A stretch of 64,000 nucleotides of DNA, from NCBI GenBank assembly GCA_009103225.1, contig RHPI01002990.1:171034-235033 (forward strand), written 5' to 3'. Below, one piece after another: positions 10,694 to 22,449 of the stretch (the first letter of the stretch is position 1; every line of letters begins with the position of its first letter). The stretch is from Chlorokybus atmophyticus. Its lineage: Eukaryota; Streptophyta; Chlorokybophyceae; Chlorokybales; Chlorokybaceae. The notes under the pieces are model-generated. The model made no database searches. It was not told the DNA's origin and worked only from the letters and a program-made list of their open reading frames with translations. The translations under genes and the position numbers were made by a program.

Positions 10694-13600
10694 ATGGCTG
10701 CGCCGCGGGGGTGGCTTCCCCAGCCTGTGCCAACATGCCTGCTGCTGCTGGTGGCATGCGGCTGCTTGCTGGCGCCGGCGCACGCAAAGTCAGGTAGGGA
10801 CCCAGCTTGCCTTCGAGCAATAGTAATATCTTTGCAGCAGTTTCCTCTGCATGGCTGTGGTTTGCGGTTTGCGCCTTTGCTGGTTGTACAGTGCAAGCTC
10901 CTAATTTTGTGCCCTCAAGCACTGTACATATGCCATGCTTGTTGTGAAGCTATTGAGTTGGTAGTATACATTGGTTCGCTGTCTTCCAGACAACATTGTA
11001 AGCGTATTAACGCTATCGCATGTACACTTGCATGCATGTGTCATCATAGCATATCTGTCAACACATGGTGGTCACCTGCAGTGCCCAATAAACGCACCGA
11101 CCATGTGACAGTGCTGCACTCAGAGTTCGTGCCTAAATCCAAACCCTAACCTTGACTTACCCTGATTAGTAAATTGGACTGTCACTCGCTCAGGCGTTGA
11201 CCAGGCTTGAGTCTTGGTCAGCTTCATTTGGCATTGTGGTCTGCGCAACGTGAGGCAGGTCAGCTTACATCTTGCTGTATGCGGGTTCAGTATTGGTCGA
11301 CACGTTTGACGCCCTAAGCAAGGCCGTTCAAGACGAGACCATCGACGAGATTGTGGTGAGCGGTGTGCTGCCTGTGACCAGCAAACTCAACGTCAGCCGC
11401 AACCTGTCCATTACGGCTACAAGCCATGGTGCAGCCAGTCTGGTGAGACGGGTCCCAGGAGTCATGCTCCTGGTTGACACCACAGGCCACCTGCTCATGT
11501 CCAAAGTGAGCATAGGCGGAGCAACCGTGCAGGTCAGGTGCTTGACGAGATTTCTTGTGTGAATGTGGTGTCTGGATGCCACTCAACCATGGGTTGCACG
11601 GCATGCACCACCTTGAGCGCCAACAAGCCTGCAGTACTCTGGCTGCTAGATACATGTAAGCTGAGTAAGCTTGTATGTGATAAGTTTGACTTGGACAGCT
11701 ATTGTTTGCCAGCAGGATGGCCACAAGCCTTTGCAGCTGTGCAGGCTGTGCAGTGTTCACCCTCTCGTGTTGTATTGCTGCTGTGCCACTGGTTTACGCA
11801 GAATTGGTACAGTAGTTGTTAAGAGTGCTGCAGTTGGCAGTCTGAGGTCATCGCCGGTTATGGTCACGAGTCAAGGGAGGTGGGCTCTGTACACACGGAC
11901 GCATGTGGAGAGAGTTGTGCGTGCATGTGTACAAACTTAATTATTGATGTCTGTGTCTCTTTCACCAGGGTCTTGGCTCAGCAGTGGAAGTTCGAGGCAT
12001 TGCCAGCTTGGTCGATTGCAAATTCAAAGACAACCGTGTTGCGGGCCAAGGCGGTGCCATACACAGTTCGGGCAGATTGACGCTCACAGCCTGCGTGTTC
12101 AACAACAACCACGCTGTAAGCATAGTAGCAACACAATTCCCCTGCATAACATGGCAAATGAACTCAAGGGTGACTGCCACAGTTGCTTGGCTTTACAATC
12201 TGCTCATTTACCAAGTTACCAAAACTCATATACCTATATACATGCCCTCTTGTAGCAACCAGTTTGGCCAGTGCAATTACCAGCCCATCACACTCTAAGG
12301 CGTACATGCAAGCATGGCAGAAGTGCAGCTTTCCCTTGCTTGCTTTCAGGTGGCGCGCTATGGTATATACTATATGTCACATACATCATTGCATCAAAGC
12401 AGGTGCTACTGTGGTTGGAGACACACACTGGCATGATGCACAGGTTGAAGGCGGCGCGATCCATCATGCGGCGGGTCGACTGACCTTGAAGAGCTGCCAG
12501 TTTGCAAACAACTCTGCAGCGACCGGTGGTGGTGCCATAAGCTCGCATGGGAAGGGCTCAATAGTGAATTGCACTTTCGAGTACAACTCAGCTGAAGGCG
12601 CGGTACGCAGCTGATGACCGATGGTGTTCTGCAAACTGATGGTATGCAATACAGAAAAAGTCATGCGTGTGCGATTGCTGTGCAGGCTGGTCCTAATGAT
12701 ATCCAGCTAGGAGGGGGCGCGATAGCTGCGAATAAGGGCGCTAGTTTGAACATTCAGCGCTGCAACTTCACTGGTGGTGCTGCCTATGCCGGTGCCGCTA
12801 TCTCTCTCAATCACGGTTATGGAGATTGCTTGGTGTGGGTAGAAGGCTCCGTCTTCATCAACAACAAGGCAACTGTACGCTTTCATGGAGAATGTCATGT
12901 GTTTGTCTTGTCGTGCATGCGTACATGTATTCATTGTGGTCAATCTGCACCTGTGTTGCAGAAAGGTGGAGCTGCTTCGGTGTTCTCAATCTTGGCCTTT
13001 TCCCCCAAACCTGCAAGTAGAGTTCTCACCGTAGTTGAATGCTATTTCGACCACAACATCGGCAGGGAGGGTGGAACTCTATACGTTGAAGGCAACCTCA
13101 CCATGAACAACAGCATCATTGTCAACAGCCATAGCGAGGTGAGCACTGAAGCACCCACCTATGCTACACGACGTGTTGCATGGCTGCGTGTGCTGCCATT
13201 CTGCAAGTGCTCTCAAGTGACCAAAGTGCTAGGCTTTACATACAACATTGACAAAAATGTTCTTGCAGATTGGCGCACTGGCTGTAACTTTAAGTGCCTC
13301 CGCAAAGGTGTACAATTCCAACTTCACAGGAAATGTGGCTCAAGTGAGTCGCACACGGCATGACATCTATGCATTGGGCCATGAGGTTTGGTCATGGGCG
13401 TCAGAGTACTCATGCATAGCTTGTCATGTGCGCCTTCGGGGCTTCTTGTATGCCGTGCGCATTGCATAAGTGCAGTGTCTTCTCATGTTCTCTTGCGTTA
13501 TTGATCACAGAGTCAAATTTGCCTGTCTGTGCACTGGTAGAGAGGAGGCGCTATTGGCTGCACTGATGGTGCCAGCGAGCTTCAAATAGAAGAGACACTG

Positions 13601-16600
13601 TTTGAGGGTAACTCCGCAACTATTGAGGACGGAGGCGCCATCTTGTTGTTCGCCTCATTAGATTCTTCGCTCTGTCCCTTGGTGGCAACTCGCTGCAATT
13701 TTACCAAGAACTTCTCCAATGTAAGTTGACCTTCCCCAATGTCAGTTGACTGCAGCAGGTATGTGTGCGCATGACAATTGCCTCTGGCACCCACGCATAA
13801 ACTGGTGGCTTGCACCAATGTCTTTGCCAAAGTAACTGTTTCGAGTGAGTGTCAGTTTCAATGACCATACGCTGTTAGTCATCAGCGGTACACAACAACA
13901 GCCGTGTTCTAGAGGGACTCTGGTGCCATACATGTTGGGTCAACCACGGCGGACAATGCCCAAAAGCCACGCACACTTATATCGTGCCGCTTTGTTGGGA
14001 ATGTTGCGCAAGTAAGAAGAGCTAGTTGGCTCATTGCGCCGCTCCTTCACGTCATCCGTGTGCTCATATGGTCGTCCGTTGCCTTCTGCAGCTGAGCGGC
14101 GGAGCAATTACATCGGGATATAGACTTTGGATAACCAACTCAACATTTGACAGCAATCAAGCAGCGGTACGTTCGGACAAAGCTTTAAGCAGACTCACGG
14201 TGTAATCAGGGTGTGAAACCTTTTGTGTGTACAGAGACTTCTACTCTTGAAGTGTTTACTTCTTGCAGGATGGTGGCGCGATTCGCAACACTGGCCGGGA
14301 GTATTATGTATGTTGCAGCGCCATGTTACTGTGTGATGCAGTGCTGCTGCTGCTGCTGAAAGTTTTCTGTGCTTGCAGGAACAGGGGACGACATTTACAG
14401 GAGTAAGCTACATCACAAACAACTTGCTGAGTGTCTCGCAATGTACTTTTTGCAACAACTTCTGCAGGGTATGCCAAATGAGACACTTCTCGCCACCCAT
14501 GCAGGCTCTTGCTTGCTGTGCGTGTTGACTGGCCTTGTTGACCAGCACGTAGTGAGTGTTGTTGTCCTTCTGCTGTCCAGGTACAGCAGGTTGGACGAGC
14601 GTGCACAGGAGGGGCCATTCAAAATGAATTTGGCAAAGCAACCATAACCGGTTCCAGGTTCTTCAACAACACTGCATCGGTATGTCTGTCCAACAGATGA
14701 GCAAAACTGCCTGGTCATTGTGCAATGCATCATTACTTTTGCACATCAGTTGGGAGGGGCGTTTTATAGCGGAAGCAAGGTACTGCAAAGCACTGGCTGT
14801 CACCTCTGGCCGACAATCACAACTGTGAAGGTGCGCGTGCACTGAGGTTTGACAGGTTCACATGATCTCTGTGCATTGTGATGCACGCATGCATATAAGG
14901 CCACCCACTCAGCGCCTGATTTTATTGCTGAGCAGGACTCTACATTCGTCAATAACTCTGCTGGAAAGGGTGGTGCGGTGTCTTTGGACGCCTCCTTGTG
15001 CGAGCGTGCAGCCAATGTGAGCTTTCACAACGTGACCCTGACCAGTAATAGTGCAACCAATGGAGGCGCATTCTACATCACCTGCTTTAACGCCACCACC
15101 TGCCCAACGCTTGATTGCTGCACCCTCACTGACAACAACGCCAGTGACGGCGGGGCAGCCGTGTATTGCGACGTCGTGCCCAACATCTCCTGCTCTGTAA
15201 GCCCCTAAGATCACAGCGCAGTCTTCACATGCGCTCCTCTGCCAGCATGCTTCACTCTTGCTTTGCCCGTGCAGTAGCACGCATGCTGGCTGCCTCACGC
15301 ATGCTGGCTGCCTCACGCATGATTGCTCTCTTCATAGGATGGAAGTCTGTTGAACATCTCAGTTGGGTGCCCTGACTGGGTTGGCAACAGCGCGGGGAAT
15401 GGCTATGGCAATGTGTTCGCCTCTGCACCTGTCGAATTGCGGTTGTCCAACTCGAGCTTCGCATCGCACACCAGCCAGCAATCAATAAGCAACGTCAGCG
15501 TCTATCTTGTCGACCGATTTGAGCAAGTCGTATATTCGGGCCAATACGACGGCACAGTCATCAGCTTACCGGTATTGATTCGAGAGTGAATAAGCATGCA
15601 CCTTGCGCCCTTTGTCATGACGTTGTCAATGTGTAACTGTTGGCCGGTAGGTATCAAACGGCAGCTGCAACCTGTTAGGGGATGTCACGACAGCGTTATA
15701 TAATGGATCCGCAATGCTAAACATCACTGTCAACGGCACCGTGGGTGACCACGTGTTGCAGTTGTCGACAGACGGAGCACAGCTGCCTGTGCTACATGTT
15801 CCGCTCTCCGTTGGCATTCGTGCCTGCCAACAAGGAGAAATTGCCACTGCAGGTAATAAGTTATTGCAATGAGAGGCAGTGCATGCAGGCACTCAAGCAT
15901 GTTTGCATGCGCCACCACTGTGCAGAGTGCGTACCTGAATGCGTCCATGCACTCACGCAGTGAAGTGTATGGACGCATGCAGGTATGCACACAAACCCTG
16001 TATTGATGCTATCTGTGCGTACATGTTCACAACTGAAGCGTACCAGCGTGATGTGGGGACGCTTCAAACATATGCGTGCATGGTATCTTTGCACTGGTGC
16101 AAGTTGGCATATCTTCACCGAGTGCCTGCAGTTGCGCGAAGCTTGGCATGTGGCGAGTCTCACCTGTTGCTTGCCCCCTTGACAGACGGCGGCTGCAAGC
16201 TATGCAGCGCTCCAACCTTTAGCTGGGCTAACACGTCCGCAAATTGCTCGAGCTGCCAAGCAAATGCCATCTGCTTCGGTGGTGCTGTGGTGGTGCCGGA
16301 AGATGGCTTCTGGCGCTCAAGCTTTTACTCTACTGACACCCTCCAGTGTCCAAACGCAGAGGCGTGCACGTACACCAACCGTTCGAGTGATCTTAATGCC
16401 TCAGGTTGGCGTGGGGAATCCGCAAGCGTAGTGCACTACCGTGCGCAGCTGTGTGCCAAGGGGTACACTGGCAACCTCTGCGCCGTTTGTTGCCAAAAGT
16501 ATGGCATGACGCGGATTATTGGCAAGACCCAATGCAGCAAATGCCCATCCACTGCCGTCAAAGCCGTGTACATGTTGATCTGGATTATGGTGGAGGTGGC

Positions 16601-17984
16601 GTTAGTCTCTGCTCTCATTGCGCTGACAGTCATGCCAATGAGGAGTGCGAGCTTGGGGCAGCTGCTGAACGGTCCCTCACAGCTGAAGCTCAGCATTCAT
16701 TTCTTTCAGTTGGTGGCACTTGCCTTTGTCATCCAGCACGAATGGCCTGCGCCAATAGACTACATGACGGAAGCGCTTGCAACAGTGTTTCTTGCTCAGA
16801 GCCAGCTACTGCCTTTGGACTGTTTCATGTCTGCTGGAAGCAGCAGCAAGGCTTTCAGGACGACAATCATCTACGCTGTTCTGCCTGTTGCTGCGATGGT
16901 GCCTCCCGTGCTGTTCTGGAGTATACAGCATTGGTGGTCGCACGGTTGGCGACACAAGGTCACAAGTGACGCGCATGCTAATGAGACAACACCTTCGTAT
17001 GGCGTAACCTTCTGGCAATGCATCGTGCCGAGCATATTGTGCGTGGTGTTCTTCCTTTGGCCCACCACCGTTGCAAACTCCCTCGCACTCTTCAGCTGCC
17101 GACGTGTGGACACTGGCGCTCTCTCTCCCAACAATTCAGATCAGGTGCGTGCATGTTGCTTCTGCTGTTTCCTTTGCACTTTAATGTCTGCGACTAGCAC
17201 CTGCTATCTCGGATTGAAGATTCAAAGGCTGTTGCTACAGCTGCCGTGTATGACGCATACTGTTACGCAACATGGTGTTCACTTGCAGGTGCTGGGCTTG
17301 CATTGGGTGAGCGACATGAACGTGAAGTGCTTCGAGGGCGAGCATCTGGCGTACACGCTGGGATTCGGCATTCCCGGGTTAGTTCTATCCGTGTTGCTAC
17401 TCCCAGGATGCCTCTGCTGGGTGTTGAATTCCAACCGCAACAAGCTCGATCAGCCTTGGATGATGCGCTGCTGGGGTTTTCAGTACATAATGTACAAGCC
17501 CAAAGCCTACTTGTGGGATGGTGCGCTGCACTTTCTTAAGCTTGCGCTTGTGATCAACTCCGTGCTGCTGGGTAATGCTGGGGGGCAGGCTCAAAATGCC
17601 ATTGCCTTTGGCATTGTGACTATTGCCACATTCTTGCACTGGCACACACAGCCGTACGCGCCACTGAGCCCTGAACGACTGAGTGGTTTCGCTCACACTG
17701 CTGCCTCCTACTTCGTCTTCTTGGGCATGCTGGTCTTTCTCCACCCCAGCAGGGGCATCACGATCGCCATTGATGTGTTCTTTGCACTCGGGCTGGGCGT
17801 CAGTCTGGTCTTCACCTTTTCTGCCGTCGCACGCAGCGCCATCAAGGAGATGCGTGCGCTCAGCCCTGGCAGCGACAAGCAAGCAAACCAATCAGTGCAC
17901 ACTTTGCATAGTGATGAATGGACGAGCGCTTTGGTTGCTTCCAGCCCTTCCAAAGCAGGCAACAGTGCGGGCGCAATCAAGTGA
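10694..17984 (+). CDS. Beta-helix, Cys-rich, multi-pass membrane surface protein (paralog B)
   Basis: Complete model of about 1,350 residues in 19 exons: 10694-10793, 11291-11532, 11969-12115, 12444-12602, 12686-12874, 12962-13138, 13269-13343, 13541-13720, 13913-14011, 14092-14166, 14269-14307, 14379-14468, 14581-14679, 14750-14779, 14936-15196, 15338-15571, 15651-15852, 16186-17144, 17289-17984. Signal peptide at 1-32. Residues about 35-800 form a right-handed beta-helix; most exons open with a GGAI-type turn and end with an NNxA turn. A Cys-rich stalk (about 800-920) has CxxC pairs, CSSCQANAICFGG and CAKGYTGNLCAVC. Nine hydrophobic segments follow (roughly 926, 967, 1025, 1076, 1143, 1198, 1223, 1256 and 1278). 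The tail is short, Ser-rich and probably cytosolic. The architecture resembles algal and other protist Pmp-like surface proteins with a 7TM-like tail. A receptor or adhesion role is inference. Confidence 0.85.
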
Positions 17985-18396
17985 GGTTGCCATACTGTTC
18001 TTGAAATGTTGCACAACGCTACCTTTGAGCAGCAGAGTCCAAGCAAAGCCAATGACATCTGCAGCCATGTACACCCGCTCAATCCTGTCCATGCCAAGGC
18101 ATCTAGTACTAGTACTAGCTCGTAGCAGAGCTAGCCTTGAGCGGCAACTCTGCCCCAACCGGCTACAGAACCCCTGCAGCCATCGCTATAAACATGGACG
18201 CTGCGCGTAAATTGCACAATCAGCACTCAATGGACTGTGGTGGAAGGCTATGTGTGCGCGACGTTTGGTGAGGGTATTTATATCACGACGATGTGAGGAC
18301 TGTGCAAAGGTTGTTGGTAGCAAGCGCCCCCGTACATTGTGTAGTAGCCGTCGTAAAATTTGCTCGAGGGGTGCTCGGGGAGAGAGAGAGAAGGGG
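17985..18396. other. 3' flank of paralog B, no gene seen
   Basis: AT-moderate sequence with a short CTAGTA repeat near 18107-18120, ending in a GA run at the assembly gap. No ORF with convincing composition or splice sites was found. Confidence 0.5.
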
Positions 18397-18717
18397 NNNN
18401 NNNNNNNNNNNNNNNNNNNNNNNNNNNNNNNNNNNNNNNNNNNNNNNNNNNNNNNNNNNNNNNNNNNNNNNNNNNNNNNNNNNNNNNNNNNNNNNNNNNN
18501 NNNNNNNNNNNNNNNNNNNNNNNNNNNNNNNNNNNNNNNNNNNNNNNNNNNNNNNNNNNNNNNNNNNNNNNNNNNNNNNNNNNNNNNNNNNNNNNNNNNN
18601 NNNNNNNNNNNNNNNNNNNNNNNNNNNNNNNNNNNNNNNNNNNNNNNNNNNNNNNNNNNNNNNNNNNNNNNNNNNNNNNNNNNNNNNNNNNNNNNNNNNN
18701 NNNNNNNNNNNNNNNNN
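18397..18717. other. Assembly gap (N run)
   Basis: A run of N entered from a GA dinucleotide tract, like the other gap at a simple repeat. The flank from 18718 to about 19170 shows no supportable gene. Confidence 0.98.
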
Positions 18718-19179
18718 GGGGCGCACGGATTGCCCGCACCACCAAGTAGAACAATTGCCACCTGGTGCAAGTGCTCATGTCCGCCACGCAGTCAATATTA
18801 TAATGGCAACGAGACCGTAAAAGTTTCATGCACGCATGACGGCTGTAGAGGAGGGCGGGGGAGGCTTAGCGACTGTTGCTGCTGTTGCTGGTGCTGAAGA
18901 GACTGGCCGCTAACCGCAGTCGTGGCGCAGGTGATTAACCTAAGTATGCATGCATGCATGACTTACGAGGCAGGTAGTTGTAGAGTCACAGTGCTAGATA
19001 GACGTAGCCCGGTTGTGGTGTAATACGGGTGAAAGCAGATGTGGTATGCTTCAGACTGTGCATGTGCCTTACCTGCCTGTTTCACACCATGCCGGCATAG
19101 CAGCATATCCCTTTTATACGCACCAGCCGCTAGGGCAGGTTGGCGGTGTCCTCCGAACCTGGGAGGGATCACCGCTAGC

Positions 19180-19550
19180 AACCCGACGTTACCAGCACCG
19201 CTTGCGGGCCCAAGCAAGGAGAGCACGTGGCTGCGCGGGAGGCCGAGCAAGTGGCGGAAGTACAGGGATCACCTGCCGGCGGACGAGTTCTTCCCGTTGG
19301 CGGCGGAGACGCAAGGCACGCTGGGCGACGCCTTGAACCGTGATCGCTGAGGTGCGCCCGCTAGGCCATACGCGCCCGGGGCCTGCCGCTTGCCCGCCTG
19401 AGTGGGTACGTGGCCCTGCTTAGGTAGCGCATGGCATGCGCGCTCCAGCGAGCGCAGGGCATGGCGTTGCTCGAGAGAGGAGCGGCGGTGGCGGTTGCGC
19501 CCGCTGGACCCTGCTGCGAGCGGCGAGCCCGACAGAGGAGGCGGTCGTGA
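19180..19550 (+). mobile_element. LINE-type retrotransposon 3' relic, frameshifted
   Basis: One frame reads a segment with RPSKWRKYRDHLPADEFFPL and AAETQGTLGDAL, then a stop at 19350. A different frame then reads ALQRAQGMALLERGAAVAVA around 19440-19500. Segments of this shape (a basic stretch, FxPLAxETxGxLG, then xALQRAxxxxLL) are familiar to me as the C-terminal tail following reverse transcriptase in plant and algal LINE-like elements. The broken frame and absence of the RT core indicate a short dead fragment. GC content is visibly higher than in the flanks. The identification is from memory of the motif only. Confidence 0.5.
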
Positions 19551-19599
19551 TGATTGCGGGGGCGCCACGGACGCTGAGTTGCTAGCGTAGCCGTAAAGC

Positions 19600-20430
19600 G
19601 CTGATGTATTTGGTCGGTTGGTTAGGCATGGACGCCGTGTATGTGACGCTTGTGTTTTGGGTAATATGATTAGTGTTTGAGTAACAACAAATGCCCTCAA
19701 GAGCAACATGTTGCCAATCGTGAACATGCGCAGAGGGCTTGCGCGCACAGCCTGCTGAGCTGCCGCGGCCAGTACCATGGTGGTGGCCTGTGCGTGTTGA
19801 GATGCGACACAAACGTGCTGAAAGCATTGACAAAGTGCGACAGATATTTCGTCAAGCTCGCTGCGTTCAGATATGACATGCAATGTGACTCGCCAGCGGG
19901 CGTTAGCATGCACGTTTACACAACAGTCTCGCATACTATCTCTTTTAATCAATCTCTTGCACCCACCCACCTGCATGCATGAACCAACGCACCCGCACCC
20001 TTGCACGCCCATTACAACGAGGGGCTTGATGGCTGGCAGCTGGACAGGAGAAGATAGAGTCGGAGGCGACCGGGGGTGGCTGATGGTTAACCTTCGCAGC
20101 GTAGGTGGAGGGACGGTGAAGGGTGCGGAAAGGTTGACAGTGGCAATGCAAGAGTGCGCAAGCATGCAAAATGATGCACATACGCGTGCAGAAGTTTGTG
20201 TGTGGGGATACCATATAGAGGAAGCAGACAAGTAGTATGACAGCTTGTATTACACACATAGGCCCTCAAGCAACGGTCATGGTCACGATTTGCAGTGTAG
20301 ATGACGGGCAAGTGTTGCAGCACTGATTGTGACATTGGGATTTTGCAGGCTCTCAGCAGTGCTTGCTTGTAACCCGCTGCTGTCTGTGACCGCGCTCGTG
20401 TTCTACATGCAAGCGGTTTTGGCTTTGTAG
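19600..20430. other. Spacer or introns upstream of the 20.4-20.8 kb exons
   Basis: An open frame near 19985-20235 with GLMAGSWTGEDRVGGDRGW could be an exon of the gene ending at 20795, but I found no splice sites with matching phase. No other supportable coding sequence was found. Confidence 0.3.
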
Positions 20431-20795
20431 TTGACAGTGGTGGCTTTACTGTTGCTTTTCTTGGGGAGAGGTCCGACTGGAGGGCCCTGCTGTCGGACCT
20501 CTCCCCAAGTGCAAGCCAGCAGCTCCCCGAGGGCGCCGCTTGCTTGACGTCAACTCGTATGGCGCACATGCCGGGGGGGAGTGTGCAGGTCATTCTTGCA
20601 GAAGTAAGTTAAGGGCTCGCCTTCCAAATTCTGAGGAGTCTCAGCCTGTTGTAGGTGTTCACAGTGATGCCCGCTCGGAGAAACAAAACCGCATGCTTGC
20701 CTTCATACGCCACCAAATCCTCTATCACCGTCGCTGCTGCTGCTGCTGCTGTCATTGTCGTTGTCGCTACTGCTGCTGTTGGCGTTGTGCGCTAG
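20431..20795 (+). CDS. Last two exons of an unidentified protein with a C-terminal membrane anchor
   Basis: Exon 20431-20603 ends at a good donor (GAA|GTAAGT) and joins in phase 0 to 20655-20795 after a TTGTAG acceptor. The first exon reads DSGGFTVAFLGERSDWRALL and continues hydrophilic to VQVILAE. The second ends in a hydrophobic Ala/Val stretch (TVAAAAAAVIVVVATAAVG) and a stop, which looks like a single C-terminal transmembrane helix. The 5' exons were not found. An 18-bp-arm hairpin lies inside the first exon and makes the opposite strand also read open, so strand assignment is not certain. The family is not recognised. Confidence 0.4.
20460..20509. repeat. Perfect hairpin with 18-nt arms
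   Basis: 20460-20477 and 20492-20509 are exact reverse complements around a 14-nt loop. It falls within the putative coding exon, and both strands give similar peptides (SDWRALLSDL on plus). Confidence 0.92.
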
Positions 20796-21300
20796 CAGCT
20801 GCAGGAAGAACTTGTAATATGTCTCTGCATGCGTGTGTGCGAGCGAGCGTGCCTACGTGCACGTGTGTATGTAGCACACCCATTGCTCAGAGTGTGCTTT
20901 GCGCAGCTCTACAATGTCTGTTATGGCAGCACTGACGGGGGGCGCTTGTGTGTCAATGATCATAGAGATGAGAGCGTCTGTCATATGAGACAACTGTAAG
21001 GACACATAGATTACCTGGAAACCATGACGTGTCAATTTGGCGTTGCAAGGTTGTGCGTGGCTGCTGTACTGACTGGGCGGTTTCTACCAACATCTTCCCC
21101 TGTACGAGTTGGTCCCATGCCTGCTGACATTTATGATTTACAACTCAACTGAAAGCAAACGATGTCCAATACGCAACGTACGCTAGCTGACACCAATTGA
21201 TAAAACCCAAATAATGGGGACCTACATTCTAGAGAACAGCGCTACGCAACAAAAACAGTCCACACAAGTGAAGCACAATCCGACGGCGTGTCCACCTACA
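20796..21300. other. Convergent spacer before ABA4
   Basis: 3' flanks of the membrane-anchor gene (+) and ABA4 (-). There is no coding evidence. On the ABA4 strand a TGTAA word lies about 160 bp beyond its stop, a known green-algal poly(A) signal, but a 5-mer match alone is weak. Confidence 0.4.
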
Positions 21301-22449
21301 CTACAACTCTGCAGCAGGCAGTGTGGTAGCTGGAATAGGCATAGCCACAACCACCTCAGCAATCCCCTTTCGCGCGCGCATAGCAGCTGCGAGTGCCCGC
21401 GTGAGCAAGTGACACGCCACGCCAAGCGGCCCAAACAGCATGCACAATACTAGCGAGTGTCTACACTCCACATTGAGTCTCAATGACTCCAGCAACACGT
21501 GTCGCGCGGCAAAGAGGTCAAGTGCGAGGCAATGTATCCACGCGGAAGCAACGGTCTCGGCGCTACCGCGAAACATGGACACGATGCCGGGCAACTCGGG
21601 GAGGAGGTACTTGGAGGCGAACATGTAGCGGAGAGTCATGGGAGTCCAGGAGAGGTAAAGGAGGAGGGCGTAGATGCAACCAAGGGCAACGTAGAGGATG
21701 GGAGACTCGACTACACGCCGCGTGCCCTCCCACCTGTATTGGTTGGTGAGGTGGTGATTTGAGCGCATCTTTGTCAACAGGCACGTGGCGATGATTGTGT
21801 GTGTTCGTTGATGACAATTGTTGCTACACATCAAGTCCTTATCCACTTGCCACAACTGCACGGTGCTACACTCATGCAACTAGTAACTCATCCTGCACGT
21901 TGCAGTGCATGCAAAGTGCAATATATCTGTGTATGTCATCGTTGTGGCTGCAAAATAAATCCAGCCAGCTAACTCTACCGCGTGATCATGCGTCAACACC
22001 GTGTGAGAGAGAGCAGCAACAGATCAGCGAAGACATGCAATGCCTTGGTGTGATGGGAACAACATGAGTATGCGCATTGCGCTGACTGTGTCAGCATGCA
22101 TGGCACATGCACACATGCGCATGTCAGCCACAAAGAGAAACACTCGCCTAGGCGCTGCGATCATGAGCGTGTAGATGGGTATGACAGCGGCCGTCCCAAG
22201 GTTGAAGCACACGTCTGCAATGCCGGAGGCGCTCGTCGTTGCAATGGCTGCCTTGTGGCTACTACTCCGCCGCCTTGTGAGCAGCGCCGGCGCCGGCAGC
22301 GGCCGTCTGAGACCACCTGCTACGCCACTCCTCAAAGACGCACGCCAAACCACTGCTGAAGGCCTGGCTGCATGACGCGACACCGCGACTGGGCAGGAGC
22401 AGCACCATGTTGATCCCGCCAACGCCGTCGCCGCCGCCGCCACCGCCAT
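21301..22449 (-). CDS. ABA4: ABA4-like protein, neoxanthin biosynthesis, plastid
   Basis: Exons 22148-22449 and 21301-21733 encode about 244 residues, near the usual length (about 220). Residues 1-65 are Ala/Ser/Arg-rich, fitting a chloroplast transit peptide. The body has the conserved ABA4/DUF4281 features: [59 protein letters not shown] and [15 protein letters not shown], with about four membrane helices. In plants ABA4 is needed to make neoxanthin from violaxanthin in the plastid membrane; the direct catalytic role is debated. The frame requires a GC donor (CCTAG|GCGAGT); the nearby GT would shift the frame. It is transcribed away from the CFAP97 gene, with CACGTG in the shared spacer. 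Confidence 0.93.

Noticed and set aside
19269-20231. 320-codon minus-strand open frame
   Set aside because: It opens through the LINE relic and simple-sequence DNA, has no domain-like composition, and overlaps the better-supported plus-strand motif segments.
20087-20593. 168-codon minus-strand ORF
   Set aside because: It owes part of its openness to the palindrome at 20460-20509 and has no splice or family support. The plus-strand exons with good splice sites are preferred, though not proven.
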